64,000 nt of DNA from Campylorhamphus procurvoides (Eukaryota; Chordata; Aves; Passeriformes; Dendrocolaptidae). Made by a program: the position numbers and the translations under genes. Positions within the stretch are counted from its first letter, which is position 1, and each line of letters begins with the position of its first letter. The notes beneath the pieces were generated by a model. The model did not search any database and was not told where the DNA came from. It was given only the letters and a program-made list of their open reading frames with translations. The DNA is taken from contig WBMV01000443.1 in NCBI GenBank assembly GCA_013396655.1, forward strand, positions 249,871 through 313,870. The letters run 5' to 3'. Of this stretch, positions 23,901-37,800 are shown piece by piece.

Positions 23901-25115
23901 GCATATATGAAGCCCAGTGTTTCTTCTACAATGCTGAAATGTAGGTTGTATGGCATCGCTTTGTCTCACAGGATTTAACCCCTTCTGGGCCTTCTCCAGC
24001 CAGTGAGGGAAAGAACAGCACAGGGATCTTACTCTCTCTGTACCTTTCCAGGTTACTTGCTCCAGAATAACAGGTGAAATCCCAAGTAAAATTTTTTGAT
24101 GGTACCTGAAAAACTTTTGAAAGGCATGAAAAATTTCTTGCCTGTCTCCATTCCATTCCCACGCTTGCTCATATCTGGCAGTCCCACAAATATTGTTGGT
24201 AAATAATGCTCCAATTGAATTGATAGAATTTTTTTTCAAAGGGAACAAAATTCCCACCTCATCTCCCTGATTTGGCATGACACAATACTATTTGTGTACT
24301 CTAACACCGCTTTGTGTCTTCTACTTGCCGTTCCTGACATTCTGCTTATATTCTCAAAGAACAAGTATATCTAGCAGAAAATTAATTAAAAAGGGCAAAC
24401 TGGAAGGGTCTTTGCTAGGCAAGGAAGAGAGCACATGAAGAGCTTTTGAGAGTGACCATTTTCAGAGCATGGCAAGAACACAATTAGAGAAGGGATGAAA
24501 AGTGATCTCGTAAGGAAGCAAATGATGATGTGGCAGAGCTGTAATGAAGCTAATGGCAAAGGAGGGCACTGAGTTTTCTGGAAGACAGGGAAAAAAAACA
24601 GCACACTTGAAGGGGAAGCAGTGTGTTCAGAAACACAAAAGGGCATTCACTCAAGGGAGGGAGAGGCTGGAGGATATGAAGATTTAGGTCATGGAGAGAG
24701 TATAAAAATGGATCTTGCGACAGAAGATGGAAGAGGCAGCCTGCTTGCTTACTGAGACTTTATTGCTGCTTTCTAAGCTGACACAGCACTCCTCATTTAT
24801 CCTCATTAAACAGCTACCATCAGGGCATAGTTAGTGACCATTAGCCCTTAATTCTCTCTCTCTAAACTGCAGATAAATAGCTAACTACTGCAAGAAGTAA
24901 AACTTTCTTTGCTTGAATTATTGATAGTTACAGTTTCCCAAACTCCTGGTCAGGGATCAGCAAATGACAACAAAGGTCTGACAACAGATAGCAGCTGTAC
25001 AGAAGTCTGCTTACAAAGATGAGAATTTGAGGAGATGCCCTTTCTGATTAAATGGACTTAGTTGCATTTACTTCAGAGATAATATAATAATGTCTAGGTG
25101 CTGTTGATCCCATAC
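20971..25115. other. Non-coding sequence downstream of SETBP1
   Basis: Begins with a GC-rich block (20980-21300) directly after a single N, then ordinary intergenic-type sequence. Open frames of 134 codons (23179-23583, plus) and 161 codons (23793-24278, minus) are present. They lack recognisable protein motifs and clear splice or promoter context, so I do not call them genes. No repeats were recognised. Confidence 0.5.
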
Positions 25116-25204
25116 TTCTGGTCTAGTGGAAGGTGTCCCTGCCTATAGAAAGGGGGGTGGAATGAAATTATCTTTAAGATCCCTTACTTTAAGATCCAAC
25201 CCCT
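25116..25204 (+). mobile_element. CR1 LINE 3'-end remnant
   Basis: A short piece matching the CR1 3' UTR (tggtctagtggaaggtgtcc, a broken GGGGGTGGAATGA-type segment, ctttaagatccc). The terminal repeat is lost. Confidence 0.75.
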
Positions 25205-28200
25205 ACTGCAAATATCTGAGGATCAAATATTTGCCCTTGTTGTGTGTCTCAGCAACTTACTTTCTCATGGGGATGGAAGGAGCTTTGTGCCCAAGAACAA
25301 GCCACTCTGCTGCCCTATTTATTAGGGAAGGCAACCAAAACACTGTCCATATCATCCAAGTTGTACAGAGCTATTGGATGCCTTCATTTTGAAGTCCCAC
25401 ACATGGATCTGTGGTTTCTGAATATCCCTAGAAGAAGGCGTGGCTTTTAGCAGCCTAATAGAGTCGGACTTTCCAAAACTTGTATCTTGGTGATTTTGTA
25501 CAAGTGTGAATGAAGAAAAGATGAAGACTTCAGCTAGAAGCCAGATTTTAGGTTTCTGCTCAGGATAGCCTGAGAAGGTTTTTTGTTTTGCTTTGCCTTC
25601 AAATGGTGTTTCACCATAATGTTGTTTCCAGAATGGCCGTGGTGACCCTGAGGGACCAGATTCCATCAGCCAAGAACAATTTTGCTTTTCTTAATGAAAA
25701 AAAGGGTGAGCAAAGAGGCACAGGCTCCCCGGGGTCTGAATTGCTGTCATCTCAATTCAGAAAATCCCATTATCATATGCTTATGGAAATTCGGGGCATA
25801 ATATAAAGAAGAACTTGTGTTCAAGCTTTGGTTTAGCCCCACTGACATCAATATGATTTAAACACTTTAAAATTAAATAGATGATTAATTGCTGTTACAA
25901 GAACGAACATTTACCTGGCTTCCAATTCCAACACCTAGTCCCACTCGGCCAAGCTGAAATTTAATTATTTTATTGAGTGGAAACAGGAATCAATAGACTC
26001 CTGTTTTAAACAATCTCACAAAGTGTTCCTAGCCCCAGACCTCAGTTTACCATGAGTAGTCCTTGCATACATTGAAGGACTATTTGTTAACCTTACCAAA
26101 AGGCTGTGAACTCCTTGTGGGAAAGGTGCAGCTTGTATGAGAGAACATACTTATCAGGACTTTAATGACAGGGCATTCTCTCCAAGTCAGCTTCTTTCTT
26201 TATTTCTTTTAACCATGAAAAATGAGTCCATGTCATTTTCACAGAAAAGTGAAAAAGAATCTTTAAACCAGGGCAAAGGTTTCTTTGTCCTTCTTTACTG
26301 AAGTCATATGTTTCTGTCAATCCTTCATTTCCTAAAAAAAATAAAAAAGCAAACAAAAAAACCCCAACCAAACAAAAAAACACGAAATTATTTCTTTTAT
26401 CAGCTTTCTATAAATAGTTCTCAAGCACATTTGCTCACACTGGATGGGTTTCTGAAGATACAAGCTATGCATTTTTGGATCAGTCATCTATTTATGTCTT
26501 CACTGATAAGGATGTCCCAAAAATGATAGATGTCTGCTCTGACTGTTTTCATATTCAGTTCATAGACTGGGCAAGGACACTGTGGCTGAATCACTGGAGG
26601 TGAAGCATAAATGCAGTGCTCCATTTGCCTTGGATTCAAACACTGAAGGGGGAAAACAATATGAAGGCCCTGACATGGCTAGAGAATTCTGAATTCCTTC
26701 TTGTTAGGTTTCTAGAGTTGTATATGTGGAATCTTTTTGAGAGTTATTGCATACACATAAATCCAATGGCCTTTTCCAGGCTTAGTCAACCTGTGTTTCT
26801 GCCTCTGTTCCAGGAAGTGGTAGCTTTGAAAGACCATATCAAAGTAGTACATTGTGTTTCCTGCACATCCTGCTTTATTGGAGGTTAATTCCTTCTGACG
26901 CATGCAGTCTGCTGCTGCCAATTAAGTCAAATGTATTTTATGCTTTACTTTCTGTTGCCTCACAGGCTTTTGTTGGAAAATATTTAATAAATAAAACTTG
27001 CCAAACATTGTTAAATGACACAGTCTGATGGTTTGGAATAAACACTCAGATTTTAATACATCAGAAGGGTGGAGAGAGGTGAAGAGGAAACTCTAGAACA
27101 CCACCCAGATGGATGCCAACCACACAGCATCCAGCCATCAACCATAGCATTAATCTCTGAATGTTGTGAAAGCAGAAAAAGGGACCCCAGGTCAAGTAAA
27201 GAGTATAAGTGTTGTTTCCCATGCAGTGAAACTTCAATGTGTTATTCTTCGGTAGAGGGGGATAAAAACAAACTGCACTGCAACAGAGTTCTAGATACAG
27301 GACCAAATAGACTCTTTCATTGTAACCTCATCTCTGACACTTCACATTTTCCATAATTTTGTCATGGTTCATGTATTTATTCCTATTTTCTGCTTCTGTG
27401 AGTGATCTCCAAATCAAGTCTTTCAGGCTTTAGAGAAACAGCTGGGACTGCTCAGGCTCAGTTCAGTTAAGAGAAAGTACATTCCCTCATGGCCAACTGA
27501 GGCACCAAAATACATGAAAACCCATCAGATTTCTGAATAAAGTAGATTTATTTAATTATTATTAAGAGAAATGGTAAGCTTAGAAGTTCCAAGTAGCTGC
27601 ACTCAGCACTAAGGTACTGCTGTGACAGGAGACACTCAGCTGAGCTCCTGGGTGAGATTTCATTCTAACTGGAGAAGAGACACAGGAGCAGCAGAAATTC
27701 AGTCTAGATGAAGAAGCATTCCAGGAAAGTTGACACTGTATACCAGTGACACCATGTATCAGCTGAGAACACAATTTCAGGTTTCTGAATGGGATCATGA
27801 TCCATATTCCCATGACACTACTGGAAAATTTTGGACCAAATTTCACAGCAAAGTCAAGGCCAAGGGAAAAGAGATTTCTGTTCCTTTTCTTTGGTCACAA
27901 CAGAAAAACCTAACACAGAAAGCTTCCCCTGCAGCAATTGCAGTATACTTTACCCAAAATGACACTTGTAGATCTTCTATGAGATAGATCATGACTACCA
28001 GAGACACTAAACCCAGTGTCTTAAAGCAGTTTCTATGGGAAAATGATGGTGAACTTCATTCTGCTTGCAAATCCCTACAAGATCCTTCCAAGGGATATCC
28101 AAGGAAGGCACCTTCTTGAGAAATGACCTGTCACTGATGAGAGAGGGGTATATAATGATGGGAAAATGCATGATGCATGGAAAGCAAAATGATCACTTTG

Positions 28201-28764
28201 TGAGCAGAGACAGGATGGATGCTCAGTCAGAAGAAAGCTTGGAGAAAGTCAGTACAAAGACAATAAATACACTTCAGTGATTGAGTGACTGTATCAAAAC
28301 AAGGTCATCAGCATCAGCTTTGGACTTCAACATGATAGCTAAAGTTGATTTTCAAATTTAAACAAAATTCCCTGTCAGGGAAGTACCTTCAGCACTGATT
28401 AGTATGGATTGACAGCTAATGGAGAGAGAAGGAGGCAGTTACCACTCCTTTTAAAATCTTTGCAAAAGTGTATTAGAAAAGGCTGAGATACTGCCTCAGA
28501 AAACACGCTTGTCCAATGCTTTCACAAAAAGAAGTTAGGATGGCAGCATTCAACACACTATTGCTAACAGTACTGGATTGTGCATCTGTGATTAAGGCAG
28601 CATGGGGAAGACTTCAAATAACATGAGGAGTTCTGGTCAGTAATTTTTATTCTCTTTATCTATAGCTGGTTTTTGTCTTCCTCACTTATTCTGAGTTCCT
28701 GAGATTCTCAAATATAATCCATTTGGGAAATAATTGAAGGGAAAATGCACATGCTCTTTGGCGA
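25205..28764. other. Non-coding intergenic sequence
   Basis: No gene or mobile element recognised. An A/C-rich low-complexity patch lies at about 26333-26384. Blocks at about 25880-25990 and 26930-27030 have the even, AT-rich, TAAT-containing texture often seen in conserved non-coding elements, but only alignment could show that. Confidence 0.5.
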
Positions 28765-29150
28765 CAACAAGAGTTCAGCCTGCAGAAGAGGAAACTGAGG
28801 GTAGACCTCATCACAGCCTGCAGCTTCCTCATGAGGGGCAGTAGAGGGGCAGACATTGGTCTCCTATCTCTGGTGACCAGTGATAGGACATGAGGAAATG
28901 TCATGGACCTAAATCAGGGAAGGTTTAGGTTGGATATTAGGAAATGGTTCCTCAGCCAGAGGGTGATGGGCACTGAACTGGCTCCTCAGGGCAGTGGGCA
29001 CAGCCCCAAGGCTGCCAGAGCTCAAGGAGTATTTGAATGATGCTCTGGGGTACAGGGGCTGACTGTCAGCAATGGGCCTGTTCAGGGCCAGGAGCTGGAC
29101 TCAATGATCCTTCTGGATTTCTTCCAACTCAGGGTATTCTATAATTCTAT
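28765..29150 (+). mobile_element. CR1 LINE fragment, 3' end
   Basis: Contains the CR1 segment ttcagcctgcagaagagg, the tttaggttggatattaggaa motif, a CAGGGCAGTGGGCACAGC-type stretch and the 3' tail ggactcaatgatccttctgg ending in attctataattctatt. It belongs to a different CR1 subfamily from the copy at the window start (the tail has gccaggagctggactcaatg). Confidence 0.88.
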
Positions 29151-32100
29151 TAATAATAATTCCACTAGATATTTTTTAATTCATTGACATTAATCCTCTT
29201 TAAAAAAGTGTCCGTTTCTGAGTTATTTTGTTCTTTGTTCAATTTGCTAAGTAAGCAGGAGTGTTTGATGAAATGAAAGCCACACAGCAAACTTGTGCTT
29301 GCTCTGCTACAAAACTCCTTCTCGTTTAGGTAGACTGACTGAGGGATGAATAAATCCCCATTTTCCCTGAAGCTCTCATAGATATTTGTTAACCTCTTTT
29401 ATCATCATAGTAAAGGCTCACTAGGGTAGTAAGATCTTTCTGCTAAATTTCTGAACTCTTCATTAAAAGGTTCTGATTTTCAATCAGTTCCAAGAAATCC
29501 CAGTGCAATGGACAGCAGATATGTCCAACACAAGCTAGTTATCTACATAAAGAGCTTGGTGAAATGACTGCAGGCTATGTATGCATCAAGAGAGCAGGCT
29601 CTGAAATCAGAAACGGTGTAATTATGTATTTAATTATGTCACCTAAGGGACAAAGTCATGCAGTCTGGTTGTATTGTTGTGATCTAAACTAATATCTCCA
29701 CACCAAGGGGTATTTAGATTGATACTGCCTTGGAGATTTTGGTTTGACTAACATATGTGTATAACTTAGAAGCAGATTTAGAGTTGCATCTTTTTTCATG
29801 GTTTGCCTGTAAGACTGAATTGGACTTAGAAGCAGAGTGTCAAAAGTACATTTGTAATGTGTCACTATCCTCCTATACTCTTTTTTCACTTCTTGCCTCA
29901 TGCTTATATTTATTCCACACATCCAATCTTAGCAATCCTTCTTTACTTCCTTTTTATCCCTTTTACCAGCTCCAATTTCATGTTTATACCAATTCTCTTT
30001 AGTATTGGTGCAATATGCTGCAAGAAAGAGAAATTGGTTGTTGCTGCATTCTGGTCTTCAAGTTTTGTTTCATTTTCTTTAAAAAATAATTTATTTGCTA
30101 GAGTTGATCCAATTTTCTCTGGTTAGGATCTTAGCTTAGGCATTTTTAGTATCATTTTTATAGAAACAGGTAAAAGGCTATTTGGGGGAATTAATTATGT
30201 ACTTTGAGAATATTCTCTTTCTTGGTTTTTGAAGGAAAAATGAAGGTTGCTTATGGTTGTAAAGGAAAGGAGACAATTAAATTTGTAGTTGTTTTCTGAG
30301 ACATTAGCTTGCTTAGTTGACCACATAGACAATAGTGAGTCGACTCAATTTTCATCTGAACACCAAGAGGTTTTTCACAAACATTTCTTTGATGTTTAAA
30401 GCTAAAGTGATAATAAGGCATCCTTTCTAAAATGGAGAATGGCCCCATGATACAGCTAAAAAAATTTTCTTGTTAATCTTTGTTAATTACCCTTATTATC
30501 ACATTCAGCAGTACATTCAGGTTTGTCCTGTGCAGCAATTCTGTGAATTTTCATTTATCAGGTGCTCCTATCACCTCCCAAAACTGAAACCATGAATCAA
30601 CACAGTGGAGGAGCAATATCATGAGAGAAGGAGGGAGCTTTTGAATGATTGCACTGATAAAACCTGAAATGCCTCTGCGTGGGCATAGGTACTGCTATAT
30701 TGCCACATCAAGACCAACAGACCTGGGTTATATCCCAGTCAGGTAGATATACCTGAAGACAATGCAATGATTGAATCCCTGTAGGTCTTGTTTTCTTCTG
30801 CTTCTGTGATGATGAACAGAAGCTGCAAGGAAGAATAAGAGGTTAGCAATGACCCTGAAGGTGTAAGGCAACTGCTTGTGTAGGGGAACCTTTTGCTTCA
30901 GGTGTAGCACACAAAGATGTTCAGAGATGTGTCATACAGGCCAAAGGAAGAAAGAGGATCTAAACCTTGTTTTGGTTAAATGAAATTTAAGACTACACAG
31001 CACTAGTGATCCAGGAGCCAGTTCATCAGCCTCGTGTGTATCCCTTAAGGAGATCTGACAACATTCATTAAATCCTGAAATTAAATAATGGTGCTGAATC
31101 TGCAATTATATTGAAACTGGTAAATTCAATTAAGGGGAAGGAGTGTACTTTATTTGAATGGCTCACTTGGTGGCTTTTCAGTACATGTAAGTAAGAAGAT
31201 AAAGAGAAGATGCCTCTTAATTTTATTTTTTTTCCAGGTTATGCGGTCTCAAATGAAGAGCACACTGAGAACCTTGCACAGAATCACACAGTACAACAGA
31301 GCTCATAAAGAAACAATCAGGATACAAGTGTTTTTTTGCTCCAGATTCATAGCTTTTTTCATTTCTTGTGCTATCATTCATATAATTTATATTAGTCCTT
31401 CACAAAACACTTAGCTACAGTCTCATTATACTAGATAATGTATAAATACACTGAGAGCCTCCATTGTGCTGATTCATGGCCTCCGTTTCAGGATGTGATA
31501 AGGGCACCTGATAGATGAAAACTCTCAGTACTGCTGCACAGGACAGACATGAATGTACTGCCGAATGGGATAATAAGGGTAATTGAAAAATCTCTGTGTA
31601 AATATTAAGAGCAGTGGTAAACTTAGAAACACTACGTAGCTGCACTTTAGAGCACAAAGACCTAGTAAATGGGATGATAGAAACTTCGGCTACCTTTGCC
31701 TCTCTTTCAAAGAATAAATAGTATAAAGCCAGAGAAAATCGAGAATAGTCCTGGTAACTCAGTCCCTTGGGAGGTACACCCTTCCAAGCCAACACCTCAC
31801 GCTGAACATCCAGTGGTTCCCTTTAGAAGCTCCCAGGATTGCAACACTGGATTTCAGTACATCCCCACCTGCCTGCTTGTGCTTCATCAACATTCACAGG
31901 TGAGCTCTTGCTCTGCCTGGTTTGTTTCAGTGGGGTTTTTTTGAGGGCAATAGTTGTATTGAGTGTCTGCTAGAGCAGATGACTGTCAGAGGAAGTTTTG
32001 TCTAATGCTTCCTCTCAAAGCATGGCAAAGACTTGGATGTTCCCAGCATGTTGAGAAACCCAAGTGCGAGTCTGTCACTCCTCTTTCCTGGCGGAAGAGT

Positions 32101-34635
32101 CTATCCAGCGAGCTGGTGCACAAACACATGGCACCAGCCACAGCTGCTCTTACCGCTTCCTTCCATTGTAAAGGAAAACAGTTTTTTGGCTTCTTTCCAC
32201 TGGGGCCTGTGGGCTTTGATCAGAGCGTGGTGGGTGGTGTGTCCCTGAAGCTCTGTCTAAGATAACTAAGGCATAAAGTCTGTGGTGTTTTTTCCAGTCA
32301 CGCACCATCCCTGAGTAGGTTTGGAAGATGCTTACTCAGTGGGCTAGCACCAGTCCTCCCCCCTCTCTGCTTTCTGCAGTCAGTTCTACCTTGATTTTCC
32401 CAGGACTTCAGGTGCTCCCTTTGAGGCTGCAGAGCTGGCTTCAGGAGGCAGACACTTAAAATAAAAAAATAAAAGTAATAATAAAAAAAGAAAGCAAAGC
32501 TTTTACTTTCTTAGCATCTGCTTAGCCATTTGCAGCTGCCATTTTACAGCAGACCTTGAGGGTAGATCGGAAGGAAAAGAAAAATGGCTTTCAGGATGGA
32601 TTAGTTTTGGGAAGAGTATTGTGTGCCGAGGGCAGTGCAGAAAGAAGTAAACATTCAACCAGACAAGGATGACATCATTTATTCAGTGGAACTGACAGGG
32701 GCAATGTGAGAAGCTGTAAAAGCAGATAAGAGGACTGAGTTTTGAGGGCAAGGCACTAAAACTGGAGAAGGGAAAAATAAGCAGCACTCTTTGTCTTTCT
32801 GAGCCATCCTGTGCCTATCCTGTGATTACGTAGGCTATGTACCTCCCACTCGAAAGTGCATATAAATGCATTTGCTATGGAGTATCATCTGAATTGTATT
32901 GTTCATAGGGCCTTTGCTGGGTCATCTTGGCACTCAGCTTTCAGAGGAGTGGAGCTGAAAGATGAGAGGCTCAAATATAGTTTTAGGAGAAAAACTGCAT
33001 TGTGCTGATGTGTAGGCACTGCTTTATTAGTTAAAATTAGAGGTCAAAAGGAGTTTGGTCAGGTGGGTTCAACTGAGACACCTGCTTTTGATTTTGAAAG
33101 CAGAAGTGGCATTTTCAGAATACTGGATGTCTGAAGCAAAAGAACTGTAGCAAAGACTTGCACACAGAAATAGGTTGTGATGTTCTGGGGAATAAGAATA
33201 ATTGTTTTGCTTGCAGCTGTAATAAGTTTCAAGTGCCAGAAACATCAATAGGAGAAACTGGAAAGAGACCAACTGGAAGATGAGGCTCAAATATGGAAAA
33301 TCGAGAACAGGGTTAATTCTGAAAGTCATGGATAATTGCTGTCATGAGTAAAACTTACCTCTGTTCAGAACTTAATGTTTCTCCTGAAAATTGGCTCACT
33401 TCAATCCCTATCACTCTAAGTAAACTTATGGTAGAAAATAGTCACTTTTATGATATATATCTAATCCACTACCCACTTTCTGCCTATAAGTAGTTTGCTG
33501 GTTACACTGGAAAGGTTGAAAAATGATTGAAAAAAAGGGGTTCTCTGGACACCTTACAGGCTTGAAACAAACTCGTTCAAAGATCTTTCCTGACATAATT
33601 CTGAGAAGAGGCAGTACTAGTAAATTAGTACTTCTGCATGCGGAAGAACTGACTTCTCTGACTTTTCATTCAAAGATAAGTATTTTGGGTTCTTGGTCAA
33701 ATTAAAACTATTTTGTAAATGGAGCTCATGAAACATACTTTCTATTATATTTGCTGACTGCATAGATGTTTTAACTCACATCTTGTGAGGTACTGTTATA
33801 GTTGGATGGATGATTTTTTGGTTTTGTTTTGGACCTTTTGCTTGTTCCCCATCCCCCACTCCCACCCCCTTTAATCTGAAAAAGAGAAAGGATGAAGGTT
33901 TGTGGGAATGGTGCTCTTAGTTTCATGAGGTGTCACATCAGATTCTGTCCTTGGAAGAAGCAGATTTCCTCACTGTGGAAACTGGATCTAAAGATTAAAA
34001 TTATCTTTGGGACACAAGCCTTCTTACCCACAACAGTAGAAACTGTTCCCTCCAGTGGAAGACACACACACTCACAGATGCTCTCACACATGTCCAGTAT
34101 AAAAGAGAGAAAACAGAGATTGTATAAATAGAAAAAAAATGGAATTCAGCTTCCCAAAAATCTCACTGGAACATTGTACTTGAAGTCCACTTTTATCCAA
34201 AAACATCAGTGGGTGGAATAGATTGACTTATGAGAGTACATTGTGATAGACTGTATGTCAGAATTCACATTCTGGCAATTTTTGAGTGTCCTTATTGTCT
34301 ACTGAGTAGTGTCAATGCATAGAAACATGTTTGTAGAGGATTATTTAAAAGGCATTTGTGATCTAGACGGAAAAATAATCAGTTGAGACCCAAGACAGGA
34401 CAGATACTAGACAGCCCTATCCCAAAGATTTCAGACATTTCTTGTGAATGAATAGAGATGGCCACAGGCTTCTCGGTGAGAATTAATAGTTGTGTCACTA
34501 TTATAATAGTCTTGCATGAGAAGGTTGCAAATGGAGTCATTCCATTCTCTTTCTCAATTTTAAAATTTCCATCATTTTTAGGGAGAGAAGATTCTCCAGG
34601 CTGTGGGGATAAAATATTTTCTTATTAACCATGTT
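29151..34635. other. Non-coding intergenic sequence
   Basis: No exon or mobile element recognised. Open frames up to 126 codons (31415-31795, minus) are unremarkable. A C-run cluster at 33847-33869 could form a quadruplex on the minus strand. Confidence 0.5.
33847..33869 (-). other. Potential G-quadruplex site (minus strand)
   Basis: The plus strand shows four C-runs of 4, 5, 3 and 5 bases separated by loops of 2, 3 and 1 bases. Short loops make this a strong quadruplex motif on the opposite strand. No gene is nearby. Confidence 0.55.
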
Positions 34636-34832
34636 AGGAAGAAATTCATTACTCAGAAGGTGGTGAGGCCCTGGAACAGGCTGGGCAGAGAAGCTGTGGC
34701 TGCCCCAAACCCGAAGATGTCCCAGGCCAGGTTGGATGGGGCTTGGAGTAACCTGGGCTAGTGGAAGGTGTCCCTGCCCATGGCAGGGGGTGGAATGAGA
34801 TGGGCTTTCAGATCCCTTCTGTGTAATTGCAG
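34636..34832 (+). mobile_element. CR1 LINE 3'-end fragment
   Basis: Starts in taggaagaaattcattactc and runs through ggtggtgaggccctggaaca, the AGAAGCTGTGGCTGCCCC-type segment and tagtggaaggtgtccctgcc to a decayed 3' end. The terminal repeat is missing. Confidence 0.88.
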
Positions 34833-37800
34833 TCAGAGCCCAGGAAACAATCCTCAGCAGGCAGAAGTGGTGATCATCTAATCATTGTTTTCTGTACAGT
34901 CATGCTGGTGAGAGAAAGAACATTTTTTTACAAGTCTGCATAATATAATTACAGTTATTTCATTTGTCATGTTAAGGCAAGGTCCACCAAAACTAGAGAC
35001 GTGGGATTTGGGATGGCACTATAGCACTTACTGAGTAGTATTTGCTGTTATGCTTGCTGGCTTCCATCAGCCATCTGTGGTGGCTGGTTCAGTATTCCTT
35101 TTACCACTGTAGTAAATATTCTTAGCTGTGATTTAAAGAAACGGCAACAGCTTCTGTGTTTGTTTAGATTTTATGGCCCATTTATTGTTTCTCATTCTCC
35201 TAGATGAGGATAATTATTTTTTAATTAATCATACATAGACAAAACATATCATCTCTAAAAATTACTATTAAAAACCAACATTTATAATGGAAAATGTGCA
35301 TATACTGAATTGTAAATCACATGCCCTGATTATTTAGTTATATTGACCATATGTTATTTTATTTGCCTGTTATTTGTTAGATGCATTGAGGAAAGGAGAG
35401 AAAAGGTGCTCAAGGTATCAATTCAACATTGTTTTGTTCTTGTAGAAAAGGCCAGGGAAAAGAATCTGGCAACTTGCCTTGACATCAACCATCTGTAAAT
35501 TCATCATTCTTTAGCTCCCTGGATAATTTAGTTTCAGTCGAAATGAGCATTCTCAATGCTGACAAATGGTCTTGCTACATTTCCCTAACAAAAGTAGTTT
35601 TGTAGGAGATTTGACCTCATGGAACTCCTATTTCCCTTGAAAAAACTAGAAGTGCAAGAAAAAACCCCTATATGATTAATTGCCACTCCTGCCACTTTTT
35701 CAGCTATTGCTTCAATTAAGAATTTGGCAAAGAGTAGGTTCATGGCACTATTATAGTTCAGTAACTCATTCATAAACTCTAGAGTCTGAATATGCATTTT
35801 ATGAGAAATCCTTTAATTTCTGAAGTCTAAACAATATTTCTGACATGTTTCTTGACTCTGCTGTTAATGTATGTGTTAGTTTTGTTCCATAACCACATCA
35901 CATCCCCAAAATTTAGTAGGGTGACAAATGATATGCATAAAGTCCTGGATCATATTCAACTTCTATGCTGTCAGATATCCATCTTTGATCTAATAACTCA
36001 CTGAAGTTGTCAACTTCCTCTGAAAGGTTTCTCTCTCACTGAATGCTGGATTTCCCATTTCACCATTGTAATTACAGAGTAGAAAAGAGCATCACAGAAA
36101 CTCTGTATAGTCCATTCTCATGCCTTAAACAAAACTAAATCTATTATGTCATTCATGCAGATGTTTTCCTAACTTCTTATTGAAGACTTTCACAACATCC
36201 CCAGGTAATATAATACAATAATAAATCCCCCACTGTTATTAGACTTTGAAAAATCCTGCTGCAATTTCAGCGCGTTATTACTCATCCCACACCCAGGAAA
36301 AAAGGACAACAGCTTTTACTTTGCTTCTTCCTCCTAACAGAGTAATTTTTACGTGTTTGAAAATTGTTATGATGTCTGCTCCTGGGCTCTTTATAAATTA
36401 AATAACTTTGGTTGTTTCAATTTTTCCCAGATGTTCAAGTCTCTAAACCTCAGATCATTTCTGTTACTCTATCCTGAATTTCTTCCAGCCCCCACTTAAT
36501 TCCCAACTTCCTTCATTTGTGGGACTCAAGCTGATCAAAGTTGCCCATTTCTTGAAGTTCAACAATGCTTATGAGATATGCTCATTTCTTATATTTATGC
36601 ATTCCAGTAAGGTAATGTCTTTTTTTTTCTTTCCTTTTTTAACACCAGTAATGATGGTGATTTTGTTCAGCTTGTTATTTGCTATGACAGATCTTTTCTG
36701 CAGGGCTGAACCAGTCATTGTCCATCATGAAATTTTATGGATGACTTATTTTTCACACAGTTTTCCCCTACTCTTTTTTTCTGAAATGTGTCCTTTCTCT
36801 TCAGTTTCATCAGTTTTTACAAGAGCTTGAATTCCAAACCTCAAGGAGAGTTGCATATTCCATTTCTCTTCAGCTTCAGATAATTTTTACTTTCAACAGT
36901 CATACCTACTCTTCTATAATTCAGATACTTATTTAAAATACCTCAGTACTGACTATATCCCTATAGAACTGCATGGAAATAAATCATCAATAACTTTTCA
37001 ATTCACTCATATCACAGGGATTTTGTTTGGACTCTGCATCCTTAATTGCCTTCAAGAAGTGTCCTGCTGATGTCAGAGGCACAATCAGATCTCATAGCTG
37101 TCATATCCCACTGTGTCAGGTGCCTCAGTGTAGGCACAGTCAAGGTCTCACCGACAGTCAGCCTCAGGAAGATAAAAAGCCTCAGTACATTGAGCTCTAG
37201 GATTAACAGCTTTGACACAATTATAGACTGACATGGCTCTTTCAAAGATGTCTTGACTGCTTTTTATTGGAACATTTTCCTGCCCTCATGGTGAAATGGA
37301 CAGCAAAGCTGGCATTAATTTTAGGGTTTAACCCATCGTCTAAATGAGTTCTGAGAAAACTTTGTCTTCTAAGAAATACTACATTCTTAGCCAAGTCTTA
37401 TTCCTGTACATGTTCTCCAGAAGATTTTGTTTATGTGCTTCATTCTCTAAGATGTATCTCTTGTCTTATTCATCAGAATATCTTGTGTACTTTCATCAAT
37501 CTCCCTGCCTTGCTGACCTGGTCATATTATTTGGTGTTCCCTGCTTGATATTCAAAAATAATTAGAAGCTATAGAATTTGATGTTATGTTGAATCAATTT
37601 CATGTTGTGTTGAATCAATTTCATGTGATTTCTGCTTAACTATTAGTAGCCCAAAGACTTTAATTATAGATGTATAAAAGAAGCTATTTTCATACAAATC
37701 ATCCTATTACTTATGCATTTTCCCTGGTCCATTGATGGCTATTGAACAAACTGGTGTCAATTCTATGTCTGGCTCAAAAAGTACCTCAGAAAGATAAATG

